Under the pieces are notes generated by a model. The model worked only from the letters and a program-made list of their open reading frames with translations, searched no databases and had not been told where the DNA came from. A program made the translations under genes and the position numbers. Below are positions 56,383 to 63,944 of a DNA stretch of 64,000 bases, piece after piece. Source of the stretch: Amycolatopsis pretoriensis (GTDB taxonomy: Bacteria > Actinomycetota > Actinomycetes > Mycobacteriales > Pseudonocardiaceae); NCBI RefSeq assembly GCF_900107925.1, contig NZ_FNUJ01000004.1:310001-374000 (forward strand), given 5' to 3'. Every line of letters starts with the position of its first letter. The first letter of the stretch is position 1.

Positions 56383-57036
56383 TTACCGGCGTTCCGGGTG
56401 CGCGATGGCCGCGTAGCGCTGGTCCCAGACCGAACGCGGGACGCGCATCCGGAGCGTGGGCGACTCGCAGATCCGCCGGCGCTGCGCCGGGATGGCCACC
56501 GGTGGAGGTGGCGGGTCCAGGGCGCGCCACCCGCGCCGGCTCAGCGCGGCACCGAGCGTCGCGCCCGCGGTGTTCAGCAGGACGTCGTCGGCCGAGGTGA
56601 CCCGGCCGCAGTGGATGAGATATTGCGTACCTTCCACCAGCACGGACGCGAGCAACGCGGCCAGCGCCACCCGCAGCAGCGTCCGCAGCCGGTGCACCCG
56701 CAGGGGCAGCAGGGCGCCGAGCGGGCAGAGCAGCAGGACGTTGCCGATCACCTGCCAGAGCGAGCCGTCGTCGGCGAACGCGGCGGTGATGTCGGAGCCG
56801 GGAACGAGGTCGAGAGTGCTTTCGGACGAGCCGCTGACCGGCATGATGACCAGGCAGAACACGAGAAAGGCCAGGAGCGTGGCGGCGCAGTCGACGCCGG
56901 CCGTCGCGGTCGCGAAGCGGGCCGGGAGTCTCCGCCGCCGCCGGGCCGCGAGCAGCGGCCACCCCAGCAGCGCGTACGGCAACGCGATCGCCGAAATCGG
57001 AATCATCCCCCAGAAGGCGCGAAGCAGCGCTTCCAT
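56383..57036 (-). CDS. VanZ family membrane protein
   Basis: About 217 residues with four to five membrane helices. VIGNVLLLCPLGALLPLR is the VanZ-family signature and LLRVALAALLASVLVEGTQY the following helix. VanZ proteins in other organisms give low-level teicoplanin resistance, but most family members, including this one, have no known role. The ATG at 57036 has AGAGAGGA upstream and is preferred to one 27 nt earlier. The C-terminal 35 residues are a basic cytoplasmic tail. Confidence 0.87.
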   Translation of the reverse strand: MEALLRAFWGMIPISAIALPYALLGWPLLAARRRRRLPARFATATAGVDCAATLLAFLVFCLVIMPVSGSSESTLDLVPGSDITAAFADDGSLWQVIGNVLLLCPLGALLPLRVHRLRTLLRVALAALLASVLVEGTQYLIHCGRVTSADDVLLNTAGATLGAALSRRGWRALDPPPPPVAIPAQRRRICESPTLRMRVPRSVWDQRYAAIAHPERR

Positions 57037-57176
57037 GCGCGTCCTCTCTTGGAACCCCTCCACTCGATTTCACCTTCGCACCGCAAGATCGACTCGGCAG
57101 TCCGAGCGCGCCGCACTATTCGGTGATCTTTCCGGTGGCGGTGTTTGTCCGCCCGTGGTTCGGTCAGGAGGTCGCA

Positions 57177-57214
57177 CTGTCCACAGTGGAGGTTGTGGAC
57201 AACCCTGTGGATGA
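57177..57214. promoter_or_regulatory. Cluster of DnaA-box-like sequences
   Basis: Within 38 nt: CTGTCCACAG, TTGTGGACAA (its complement TTGTCCACAA is close to the actinobacterial DnaA consensus) and TGTGGATGA (complement TCATCCACA). They lie in the 240-nt gap upstream of VanZ and downstream of the Gfo/Idh gene. No gene is visible in this gap. A titration or regulatory role for DnaA is possible; an origin is unlikely. Confidence 0.4.
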
Positions 57215-57276
57215 ATTCGGGGATCCCGAGGAGAAGCCTTACTTCACAACGTAAAACCGCGTGCTTGGCCTGTGTA

Positions 57277-58182
57277 CTACTCGGCGAGCGCGCGGGCCTG
57301 TTCGAGCAGCTTCTGGAGGTGCAGACCGCGCCGGACGTCGCACGGGTGGGTGGTGGTGCCACTCGCGATCATGGCGGCGAAGTCGTCGAGCAGCGCGGTG
57401 TAGGACTCCTGTGCCGAGCCCGGTTTGCGCCCGAGCGTCCGGTAGCCGTGCTCGCCCCAGACGGCGACCTCGACGACGGTCGGCTGCACCGGCAGCCGCA
57501 GCGAGAGCGTCGCGGTGCTGATCACGCCGGCCTCGTGGGCGAGCATCAGGTGCCAGAGGTCGCCGGGGCTCTGCCGGGCGGCGACGACCTCGGTGATCGG
57601 GCCGAGCGCGGCGTCGAGCATGTCGAGCGCGTGCGGGCCGATGTCGAACAGCGCGCCGCCGTCGTCCTGGCGCCACTCCGAAGCGGCGTACTGGCCGCCG
57701 AGCAGGGCACCGGACAGCCAGCGCGCGCCCCCGCCCGCCCAGCCGCCCGCCTGGGCGAGGCCGGCGAGCCAGTCCTGGGTCTGCGCCGAATACCGCAGGG
57801 TCAACACCACGAGCGCGGCGACGTCCGCGGCCGCGACGGCGTCCGCCAGCCGCTGGGCGCCGGCGAGGTCGGCGGCGATCGGCTTCTCCAGGATCAGGTG
57901 CTTCCCGGCTTCGGCCGCGCGCACGCCCAGTTCGGCCTGGATCGCCGGCGGGACGGCCAGCGCGACCGCGTCCACCTGCTCGAACAGCTCCTCGACGCTG
58001 CCGGCGGCCGCCGCGCAGTGCGTGTCCGCAAGCGCTTGCGCGGCCTCGGGCCGCCGGGCCCAGACCGCGGTCAGCGCCGTGCCGGGGTGATCCGCCAGGC
58101 CGGGCGCGTGGATCGTCGTCGCCCACGGGCCGGCGCCGATCAGGCCGACGCGCAGCTGTCCGTCCGCGATGAGCTGTCCCAC
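57277..58182 (-). CDS. Gfo/Idh/MocA-family oxidoreductase
   Basis: About 301 residues. N-terminal Rossmann fold LRVGLIGAGPWATTIHAPGL and the catalytic-lysine motif HLILEKPIAADLAGAQRLAD; the second domain has DDGGALFDIGPHALDMLDAA, where the conserved GxxxDxxxH motif is intact. It would oxidise or reduce a sugar-like substrate with NAD(P). Sole gene of its unit. The GTG lies 7 nt behind TAGACT (58195-58190), so leaderless. Divergent from the ECF transporter operon across 66 nt. Confidence 0.87.
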   Translation of the reverse strand: MGQLIADGQLRVGLIGAGPWATTIHAPGLADHPGTALTAVWARRPEAAQALADTHCAAAAGSVEELFEQVDAVALAVPPAIQAELGVRAAEAGKHLILEKPIAADLAGAQRLADAVAAADVAALVVLTLRYSAQTQDWLAGLAQAGGWAGGGARWLSGALLGGQYAASEWRQDDGGALFDIGPHALDMLDAALGPITEVVAARQSPGDLWHLMLAHEAGVISTATLSLRLPVQPTVVEVAVWGEHGYRTLGRKPGSAQESYTALLDDFAAMIASGTTTHPCDVRRGLHLQKLLEQARALAE

Positions 58183-58236
58183 GGTCGGCAGTCTAGGTGT
58201 GTTGCTCGTCGCGCCGGAACCGCGTCCACGGCTGGT

Positions 58237-58242
58237 TAAGGT
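58237..58242 (+). promoter_or_regulatory. TAAGGT -10 box of the ECF-transporter operon
   Basis: TAAGGT, 6 nt, ATG of the first gene. The divergent Gfo/Idh gene has TAGACT in the equivalent position, so the 66-nt gap holds two back-to-back leaderless promoters. Confidence 0.5.
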
Positions 58243-58248
58243 TCTCGC

Positions 58249-58881
58249 ATGATCGCCGCACGTCTCGCCCGCTTGTCCGCCGTCTGCGCCCTGCTGCTGG
58301 GCGCCTCCTTCGCGGGCGCCGCGCCCGCCTCGGCTGCCGATGGGACGTGCGCCGAAGGTGCCGGCGTGACGGTGGTCGTCGACTTCGGCGACCTGGGCCC
58401 GCAGCCGCTGATCCGCTGCGCCCCCGGCACCCCCGCGAACGGCATCGCCGCCCTGCAGGAGGCCGGCATCGACGTCGCCGGCTCGCAGAAGTACGGCCTG
58501 GCCGTGGCCTGCCGGATCGACGGCAAGCCGGGGCCCGACGTCGAGTCGTGCGCGGGGATGCCGTCGGCGACGGCGTACTGGAGCTACTGGCACGCTGCGG
58601 CGGGCGGCAAGTGGGAGTCGAGCCAGGAAGGCGCGCAGACGTCCAAGCCGGTCGCCGGTGGCTTCGAGGGCTGGGCGTTCGCGAAGCCGAAGTCGGCGAA
58701 CGACCTGCCGGCGCCGCCCAAGGTGGCCCCGGTGCGGCAGACGGCGACGGCCGCCCCAGATGTTTCCCAGGCCGGTGACATCACATTCCCGTGGGGTTTC
58801 GTGATCGGTGGCGTCGTGATCTTGCTGCTCGCCGGCGCGGGCGTGTTCGTCGCGTCGCGCCGGCGTCGCCGTGGTCAGTAG
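58249..58881 (+). CDS. Secreted, membrane-anchored SCO2322-like protein (DUF4430-like)
   Basis: A 210-residue surface protein. Signal peptide to about residue 29 (PASA-A). An extracellular domain with GVTVVVDFGDLGPQPLIRCA, IAALQEAGIDV, YWSYWHAAAGGKWESSQEGA and FEGWAF resembles the SCO2322 family and the DUF4430 fold of vitamin B12-binding proteins such as intrinsic factor. A Pro/Ala linker leads to a C-terminal helix (GFVIGGVVILLLAGAGVFVA) and a basic stop. It precedes genes for an ECF transporter, so it may catch the vitamin at the surface (inference). Overlaps the next gene by 11 nt. Confidence 0.75.
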   Translation: MIAARLARLSAVCALLLGASFAGAAPASAADGTCAEGAGVTVVVDFGDLGPQPLIRCAPGTPANGIAALQEAGIDVAGSQKYGLAVACRIDGKPGPDVESCAGMPSATAYWSYWHAAAGGKWESSQEGAQTSKPVAGGFEGWAFAKPKSANDLPAPPKVAPVRQTATAAPDVSQAGDITFPWGFVIGGVVILLLAGAGVFVASRRRRRGQ

Positions 58882-59932
58882 GGCGCTGCACCCCGGCGCC
58901 TGGTGGGTCTGGGCGCTCGCGCTGGCCGTCGCCGCCAGCCGGACGACGAACCCGCTGCTGCTCGGCCTGATCATCGCCGTCGCGGGGTTGGTCGTCGTGA
59001 ACCGGCGCGGTGACGCGCCCTGGGCGCTGGCGTTCCGGCTGTACGCGTACGTCGGCGCGCTGATCGTCGCCTCGCGCGTGCTGTTCCGGATCCTGGTCGG
59101 CGGCGAGGACGGCGGGCACGTGCTGCTGGCGCTGCCGCGGATCCCGCTGACGGCCGGGTTGTCCCTGCTCGGGCCGACGTCGGCGGAGGCGCTGCTCGGC
59201 GGGTTCTACGACGGCCTGCGGCTGGCGACGATGGTCGTCTGCGTCGGCGCGGCGAACGCCCTGGCCAACCCGAAACGCCTGCTCAAGGCCGTTCCGGGAG
59301 CGTTGTACGAGGTGGGCACGGCGGTCACGGTGGCCCTGACGGTCGCGCCGCAGCTCGTCGAGAGCGTCCAGCGCGTGCGGCGGGCGCGGCGGCTGCGGGC
59401 GGGCCGGACTCGCGGGCTGCGGGCGGTCAAGGGCATCGTGGTGCCGGTGCTGGAAGACGCGATGGACCGGGCGCTGCGGCTGGCGGCCGCGATGGACTCC
59501 CGGGGCTACGGGCGCCGGGCGTACCTGAGCCCCGGCGTGCGCGTGCTGATCACGTCGTGTGTCCTGGCTGGGCTGGTCGGCGTGTGCGTCGGCGTCTACG
59601 GCGTGCTCGACGGGACGTCGTCATGGCCCGGCGTGCCGCTGCTGGTCCTGGGCCTGGCGGTGGCGGTCGTGGGGTTCGTCGTCGGCGGGCGGCGCGTGCG
59701 GCGGACGGCGTACCGGCCGGACCCGTGGCGGTGGCCGGAGACGGTGGTCGCGCTCGCCGGCGTCGGGTCGTGCGTGCTGCTGTTCGTTTCGGCGCGGGTC
59801 GATCCGGCGAACCTGTACCCGTCGTTGAGCCCGTTGCGGTGGCCGGAGGTTTCCCTGGTGCACGTGGTGTCCCTGCTCGTCGCGGTGGTGCCGGCGTTCG
59901 TGGCGCCCGCTCCGTCGGGGGTGTTCCGGTGA
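58871..59932 (+). CDS. ECF transporter transmembrane component EcfT
   Basis: A 353-residue membrane protein of the CbiQ/EcfT family with about five to six helices. The coupling-helix Ala-Arg-Gly motifs are visible around VRRARRLRAGRTRGLRA and AAMDSRGYGRRAYLS; these touch the two ATPase domains. The C-terminal 130 residues add extra helices. The GTG start lies inside the upstream gene. It overlaps the ATPase gene by 4 nt. Confidence 0.88.
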   Translation: MVSRALHPGAWWVWALALAVAASRTTNPLLLGLIIAVAGLVVVNRRGDAPWALAFRLYAYVGALIVASRVLFRILVGGEDGGHVLLALPRIPLTAGLSLLGPTSAEALLGGFYDGLRLATMVVCVGAANALANPKRLLKAVPGALYEVGTAVTVALTVAPQLVESVQRVRRARRLRAGRTRGLRAVKGIVVPVLEDAMDRALRLAAAMDSRGYGRRAYLSPGVRVLITSCVLAGLVGVCVGVYGVLDGTSSWPGVPLLVLGLAVAVVGFVVGGRRVRRTAYRPDPWRWPETVVALAGVGSCVLLFVSARVDPANLYPSLSPLRWPEVSLVHVVSLLVAVVPAFVAPAPSGVFR

Positions 59933-61527
59933 TCGAGTTCTCGCGGGTCACGGTGACCTACCCGGACGCGGCGCGGCCGGTGCTTTCGGACGTATCGCTG
60001 CAGGTCGAAGAGGGTGAGCTGTGCCTGGTCGCGGGGCCGACCGGGGCCGGCAAGTCGACGTTCCTCGGCGCGATCAACGGGCTCGTCCCGCACTTCACGG
60101 GCGGTACTTTGGCCGGTCGGGTGCTGGTCGGCGGGCTCGACACGGCTTCGTTCCCGCCGCGTGAGCTGGCCTCGGTGGTCGGGGTGGTCGGGCAGGACCC
60201 GCTCGCGGGGTTCGTCACGGACACCGTCGAGGAGGAACTGGCGTACGCGATGGAGCAGCTCGCGGTGGCGCCGGACGTCATGCGCAAGCGCGTCGAGGAA
60301 ACCCTTGACCTGCTGGGGATCGCGGACCTGCGCAACCGTCCACTTCGGACTTTGTCGGGCGGCCAGCAGCAGCGCGTGGCGATCGGCTCGGTGCTGACGG
60401 CGCACCCGTCGGTCGTGGTGCTCGACGAGCCGACGTCGGCCCTGGACCCGACGGCGGCCGAGGACGTGCTGGCGGCGATCACGAGGCTGGTGCACGACCT
60501 CGGGACGACGGTGGTCGTCGCGGAGCACCGGATGGAGCGGGTGGCGCAGTACGCGGACCGGGTGCTGTACCTGCCGGGCGACGGTTCGGTGCGCTCGGGA
60601 CCGCCGGCGGAGATCCTGGCGACGTCGTCGATCGCCCCGCCGATCGCCGAGCTGGGACGGCTCGCGGGCTGGTCACCGCTGCCGTTGTCGGTCCGGGACG
60701 CGCGGCGGGTCGCGGGGCCGTTGCGATCTCGGCTGCAGAAATTGTCGGTGGTGGGTCGTACTCTCTCGGTGACCGGTCAAGCACTGGATGTGAGAGAGGT
60801 GGTGGTCCGCTACGGGGATGTCCTGGCGGTGCGCGGGGTGGACCTGCGCGTCGGGCAGGGGGAAGTAGTCGCGCTGATGGGACGCAACGGCTCCGGCAAG
60901 TCGTCGCTTCTCTGGGCGGTGCAGGGCAGCGGCCCGAGGTCGGCGGGGAAGGTCGACGTCGGCGGCGAGGACCCGGCATCGCTCAAGCCACGAGCGGCCC
61001 GTCAGCGCGTGGGGCTGGTCCCGCAGACCCCGGCCGACCTGCTGTACCTCGATTCGGTCGACGCCGAGTGCGCACAGGCCGACACGGAATCCGAGGTACC
61101 GGCGGGAACGGCCCGGGCCCTGCTGGACCGGCTCGCCCCCGGAATCGCCGGTGAAGCGCACCCCGGCGACCTGTCCGAAGGGCAGCGACTGGCGCTGGTG
61201 CTGGCGGTCCAGCTGGCGGCGGCCCCGCCGGTCGTGCTCTTGGACGAGCCCACGCGAGGTCTGGACTACCACGCGAAACGGCGCTTCGCGTCGACCCTGC
61301 GAGAGCTGGCCTCGCAGGGTCACGCGGTAGTGCTGGCCACGCACGACGTCGAGTTCGTGGCCACGGTGGCAAGCCGCGTGGTGGTCCTGGCCGAGGGCGA
61401 AGTGGTAGCGGACGGCCCGACAAAGGAGGTGATCGTCGCCTCGCCGGCGTTCGCGCCCCAGGTGGCGAAGATCCTGGCGCCGGAGAAGTGGTTGACGGTC
61501 GACGAGGTAGCCGAGGCGCTGGCATGA
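59929..61527 (+). CDS. ECF transporter ATPase, two fused nucleotide-binding domains (EcfA-EcfA')
   Basis: A 532-residue protein with two complete ABC ATPase domains. First: Walker A GPTGAGKST (about residues 37-45), signature LSGGQQQRVAIGS, Walker B VVVLDEPTSALD, and the switch region AEHRMERV. Second (about 285-520): Walker A GRNGSGKSS, signature LSEGQRLALVLA (Gly to Glu at the third position), Walker B VVLLDEPTRGLD, and ATHDVEFV. The fusion corresponds to the two ATPases EcfA and EcfA' that are usually separate. It powers EcfT and the S component encoded about 450 nt downstream. Confidence 0.93.
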   Translation: MIEFSRVTVTYPDAARPVLSDVSLQVEEGELCLVAGPTGAGKSTFLGAINGLVPHFTGGTLAGRVLVGGLDTASFPPRELASVVGVVGQDPLAGFVTDTVEEELAYAMEQLAVAPDVMRKRVEETLDLLGIADLRNRPLRTLSGGQQQRVAIGSVLTAHPSVVVLDEPTSALDPTAAEDVLAAITRLVHDLGTTVVVAEHRMERVAQYADRVLYLPGDGSVRSGPPAEILATSSIAPPIAELGRLAGWSPLPLSVRDARRVAGPLRSRLQKLSVVGRTLSVTGQALDVREVVVRYGDVLAVRGVDLRVGQGEVVALMGRNGSGKSSLLWAVQGSGPRSAGKVDVGGEDPASLKPRAARQRVGLVPQTPADLLYLDSVDAECAQADTESEVPAGTARALLDRLAPGIAGEAHPGDLSEGQRLALVLAVQLAAAPPVVLLDEPTRGLDYHAKRRFASTLRELASQGHAVVLATHDVEFVATVASRVVVLAEGEVVADGPTKEVIVASPAFAPQVAKILAPEKWLTVDEVAEALA

Positions 61528-61559
61528 GGACGGAGGAGGCGGAGGGGCGGGGGCGGGGG

Positions 61560-61900
61560 CGGGGCGGGGGGCCCAAGGTCCGCGGCGAGTGGCGGCCTGG
61601 TCGGCGCGTGGGCGCGCCCGGCGGTGCTTGGCTGGTTCGGTCGGCCGGAGGCCAAGGCCTGCGGTGTGTGGCGGCCCGGTTGGCAGGTCGGCGCCTGCGC
61701 GCGCCCGGCGGTGTCTGGCTGGTTCGGTCGGCCGGGCGAACGCCCGCGGCGTGCGGCGGTCCGGCCGGTGGCTTGGCGTTTGGGGTCGCTCGGTGATGCC
61801 TTGGTGGTTCGGTCGGCCGGAGTCCGAGACCCGCAGCAAGCGGCGACCCGGCCGGTTGCTCAGCGCCTCGGCGCACCCCGCGATGCGTGCCCACTCGGCA
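61560..61900. repeat. Degenerate tandem repeat tract (about 86-nt period) between ecfA and ecfS
   Basis: TGGTTCGGTCGGCCGG occurs exactly three times, at 61633, 61720 and 61805 (periods 87 and 85). Around it are partly conserved blocks such as GCGCGCCCGGCGGTG and GCGGC[GC]CGG. This minisatellite-like tract occupies most of the 455-nt gap; I see no convincing gene in the gap. An ATG overlapping the ATPase stop opens a 91-codon frame that only translates the repeats. Confidence 0.65.
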
Positions 61901-61982
61901 AGTCGCGCGTCGGCAGGTGTGGGTTCGGGGTGCCCGGCGCCAACGGTCAGGCGTCCGCCGGCCTCAGCCCGGAGGGCCCGGC

Positions 61983-62804
61983 ATGACTGACTTCCTCGGC
62001 CCACCGGCCCGCGCGGTCCGCGTCACCCTTCAACCCGCGCTGGTCCTCGGCATCGCGACCGTCCTCGGGCTGGCCATGTTCTGCTGGCCCCTCTTCGCCC
62101 ACCCGCAACCCGCCGCGGCCGCGCACACCGCCGATGCCCCGTTCGTCTTCATGGCGACCCTGCCGGTGCTGATCCTGGTCGTCCTCGCCGAACTCTCCCG
62201 CGGTGGCATCGATGCCAAAGCCCTGGCCCTGCTCGGCGTGCTCTCGGCCGTCAACGCCGGCCTGCGCCCCCTCGGGGCCGGCACCGGTGGGATCGAGCTG
62301 GTCTTCTTCCTGCTCGTCCTCGCCGGGCGCGTGTTCGGGCCCGGGTTCGGCTTTGTGCTGGGCTCGACGTCGCTGTTCACCAGCGCGCTGCTCACCGCCG
62401 GCGTGGGGCCGTGGCTGCCGTTCCAGATGCTCGCGTCGTCGCTCATCGGGCTCGGGGCCGGGCTGTTGCCGCGAAAACCGCGTGGCAAAGCCGAAGTCGC
62501 CATGCTCGTCGCGTACGGCGTCTTCGCGGCCTACTTCTTCGGGCTGCTGATGAGCCTGTGGTCGTGGCCGTTCCTCGCCGGCACCAGCACCCAGCTCGGG
62601 TTCGTGCCGGGCGCGCCGCTGCTGGACAACCTGCACCGGTTCGCGGCGTTCACGATCCTCACCTCGACGCTCGGCTGGGACACCGGCCGGGCGATCACGA
62701 ACGCGGTCGCGATCGTGCTGCTCGGGCCGGCCGTCCTCGCTGTCCTTCGACGCGCCGCCCGGCGGGCCGCCTTCGATGCGCCCGTCCGCTTCGATCAGCC
62801 GTAG
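61983..62804 (+). CDS. ECF transporter S component (vitamin-binding, possibly cobalamin, CbrT-like)
   Basis: A 273-residue integral membrane protein with six or seven helices. GGIELVFFLLVLAGRVFGPG followed by FGFVLGSTSLFTSALLTAGV and GPWLPFQMLASSLIGLGAGL is the pattern of the actinobacterial S components predicted to take up cobalamin. Linked to EcfT and the fused ATPase in one direction but separated by a repeat tract. The DUF4430-like surface protein at the operon start supports a B12-type ligand; no cobalamin riboswitch was seen upstream. The 3' end overlaps the convergent dehydrogenase gene by 10 nt. Confidence 0.8.
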   Translation: MTDFLGPPARAVRVTLQPALVLGIATVLGLAMFCWPLFAHPQPAAAAHTADAPFVFMATLPVLILVVLAELSRGGIDAKALALLGVLSAVNAGLRPLGAGTGGIELVFFLLVLAGRVFGPGFGFVLGSTSLFTSALLTAGVGPWLPFQMLASSLIGLGAGLLPRKPRGKAEVAMLVAYGVFAAYFFGLLMSLWSWPFLAGTSTQLGFVPGAPLLDNLHRFAAFTILTSTLGWDTGRAITNAVAIVLLGPAVLAVLRRAARRAAFDAPVRFDQP

Positions 62805-63649
62805 GAGTAGAAGCCCCGGCCGGTCTTCTTGCCCAGGAGGCCCGCGTCCACCATGCGCAGCAGCAGTGGCGGCGACGAGTACAGCGGCTCCTTGAACTCC
62901 GCGTACATCGAGTCCGCGATGGCCTTGATCGTGTCCAGCCCGATCAGGTCGGACAGGCGCAGCGGGCCCATCGGGTGCGCGGTGCCCAGCTCCATGCCGC
63001 GGTCGATGTCTTCCGCCGACGCGAAACCCGACTCGATCATGCGGATCGCCGAGAGCAGGTACGGCACCAGCAGTGAGTTCACGATGAAGCCGGCGCGGTC
63101 CTGGGAGCGGATGACCGTCTTGCCCAGGGCCGTCGTCGCGTGCTCCTCCGCGCGGCGGGCCGTCTCGTCGCTCGTCAGCAGGGAGGGCACCAGCTCCACC
63201 AGCGGCAGCACCGGCACCGGGTTGAAGAAGTGGATGCCGACCACCTGCTGCGGCCGGCTCGTCGCCATGCCCAGCTTCATGATCGGGATCGACGACGTGT
63301 TGGACGCGAACAGCGCGTCCTCCGCCTCGACGATCTTGTCCAGCTGGCGGAAGACGTCGACCTTCGCCTGCTCCTGCTCGAGGATCGCCTCGATGACCAG
63401 GTCGCGGTCGGCGAACTCGGCGATGTCCGTCGTGAAGCGGAGCCTGTCCAAAGCGGCGTCGGCGTCTTCGGGGGACAGCTTGCCGTTCTTGACGCCGCGC
63501 TGCAGCGACTTCTCGATGCGGGCCTTGCCCGCGTCGAGCGCCGGCTGGTTCACCTCGGTGACCACGACGTCCAACCCGGACCGGGCGTGCACCTCGGCGA
63601 TGCCGGACCCCATGAGGCCCGCCCCGACGACTCCAACCCGACTTACCAC
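62795..63649 (-). CDS. 3-Hydroxybutyryl-CoA dehydrogenase
   Basis: A 284-residue NAD-dependent enzyme interconverting 3-hydroxyacyl-CoA and 3-ketoacyl-CoA. Rossmann motif VGVVGAGLMGSGIAEVHA; catalytic His in GIHFFNPVPVLPLVELV with Ser in ASNTSSIPI and the Glu of LVEL; RAGFIVNSLLVPYLL and GMELGTAHPMGPLRLSDLIG are conserved. The GTG at 63649 has AAGGAG upstream. A single-gene unit preceded by the strong DUF3073 terminator. Probable role in fatty-acid or polyhydroxybutyrate metabolism. Confidence 0.94.
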   Translation of the reverse strand: MVSRVGVVGAGLMGSGIAEVHARSGLDVVVTEVNQPALDAGKARIEKSLQRGVKNGKLSPEDADAALDRLRFTTDIAEFADRDLVIEAILEQEQAKVDVFRQLDKIVEAEDALFASNTSSIPIMKLGMATSRPQQVVGIHFFNPVPVLPLVELVPSLLTSDETARRAEEHATTALGKTVIRSQDRAGFIVNSLLVPYLLSAIRMIESGFASAEDIDRGMELGTAHPMGPLRLSDLIGLDTIKAIADSMYAEFKEPLYSSPPLLLRMVDAGLLGKKTGRGFYSYG

Positions 63650-63698
63650 CGGCTCACTCCTTCATCGCTTCGCAAGCCCGTTCTTGGGCAGCATGCAG

Positions 63699-63744
63699 CG
63701 CGCGAGGGCGGTCGCCGGATGTGTCCCGGCTACGCCCTCGCGCG
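63699..63744 (-). terminator. Terminator hairpin after the DUF3073 gene
   Basis: CGCGCGAGGGCG and CGCCCTCGCGCG form a perfect 12-bp stem around a 22-nt loop that contains a further GCCGG/CCGGC pairing. Confidence 0.75.
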
Positions 63745-63755
63745 GTTACGCGTGC

Positions 63756-63944
63756 TCAACGACGGTACTCGTCGTACCCGTCGTCGTACGGGTCTTGATC
63801 TTCGCTGTCGGACTCCTCGTAATGACTGCTGGAGGAGTTACTCGACAGCTCGCGCTGCAAAGCATCGAAGTCGGTCTCGTGCGAGCTGTACTTGAGCTCG
63901 CGCGCCACCTTCGTCTGCTTGGCCTTAGCCCGGCCGCGCCCCAT
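63756..63944 (-). CDS. DUF3073 protein
   Basis: A 62-residue actinobacterial protein. The N-terminus MGRGRAKAKQTKVARELKYS is nearly invariant in the family, followed by the SHETDFDALQRELS segment and an acidic Ser/Asp/Tyr-rich tail. Function is unknown; the protein is highly conserved and usually lies downstream of purF-purM and near bldC. The ATG at 63944 matches the family start; an in-frame ATG 18 nt earlier is less likely. The first 56 bases beyond it, up to the window edge, show no recognisable gene. Confidence 0.9.
   Translation of the reverse strand: MGRGRAKAKQTKVARELKYSSHETDFDALQRELSSNSSSSHYEESDSEDQDPYDDGYDEYRR

Noticed and set aside
57177..57214. Replication origin
   Set aside because: DnaA-like boxes are too few and there is no dnaA, dnaN, gyrB or recF nearby.
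58183..58248. Cobalamin riboswitch upstream of the ECF operon
   Set aside because: The gap is only 66 nt and both flanking genes appear leaderless, leaving no room for a B12 aptamer.
61524..61796. 91-codon frame whose ATG overlaps the ATPase stop
   Set aside because: It only translates the tandem repeat tract (APGG[AV]WLVRSAG repeated) and shows no ribosome site or family resemblance.
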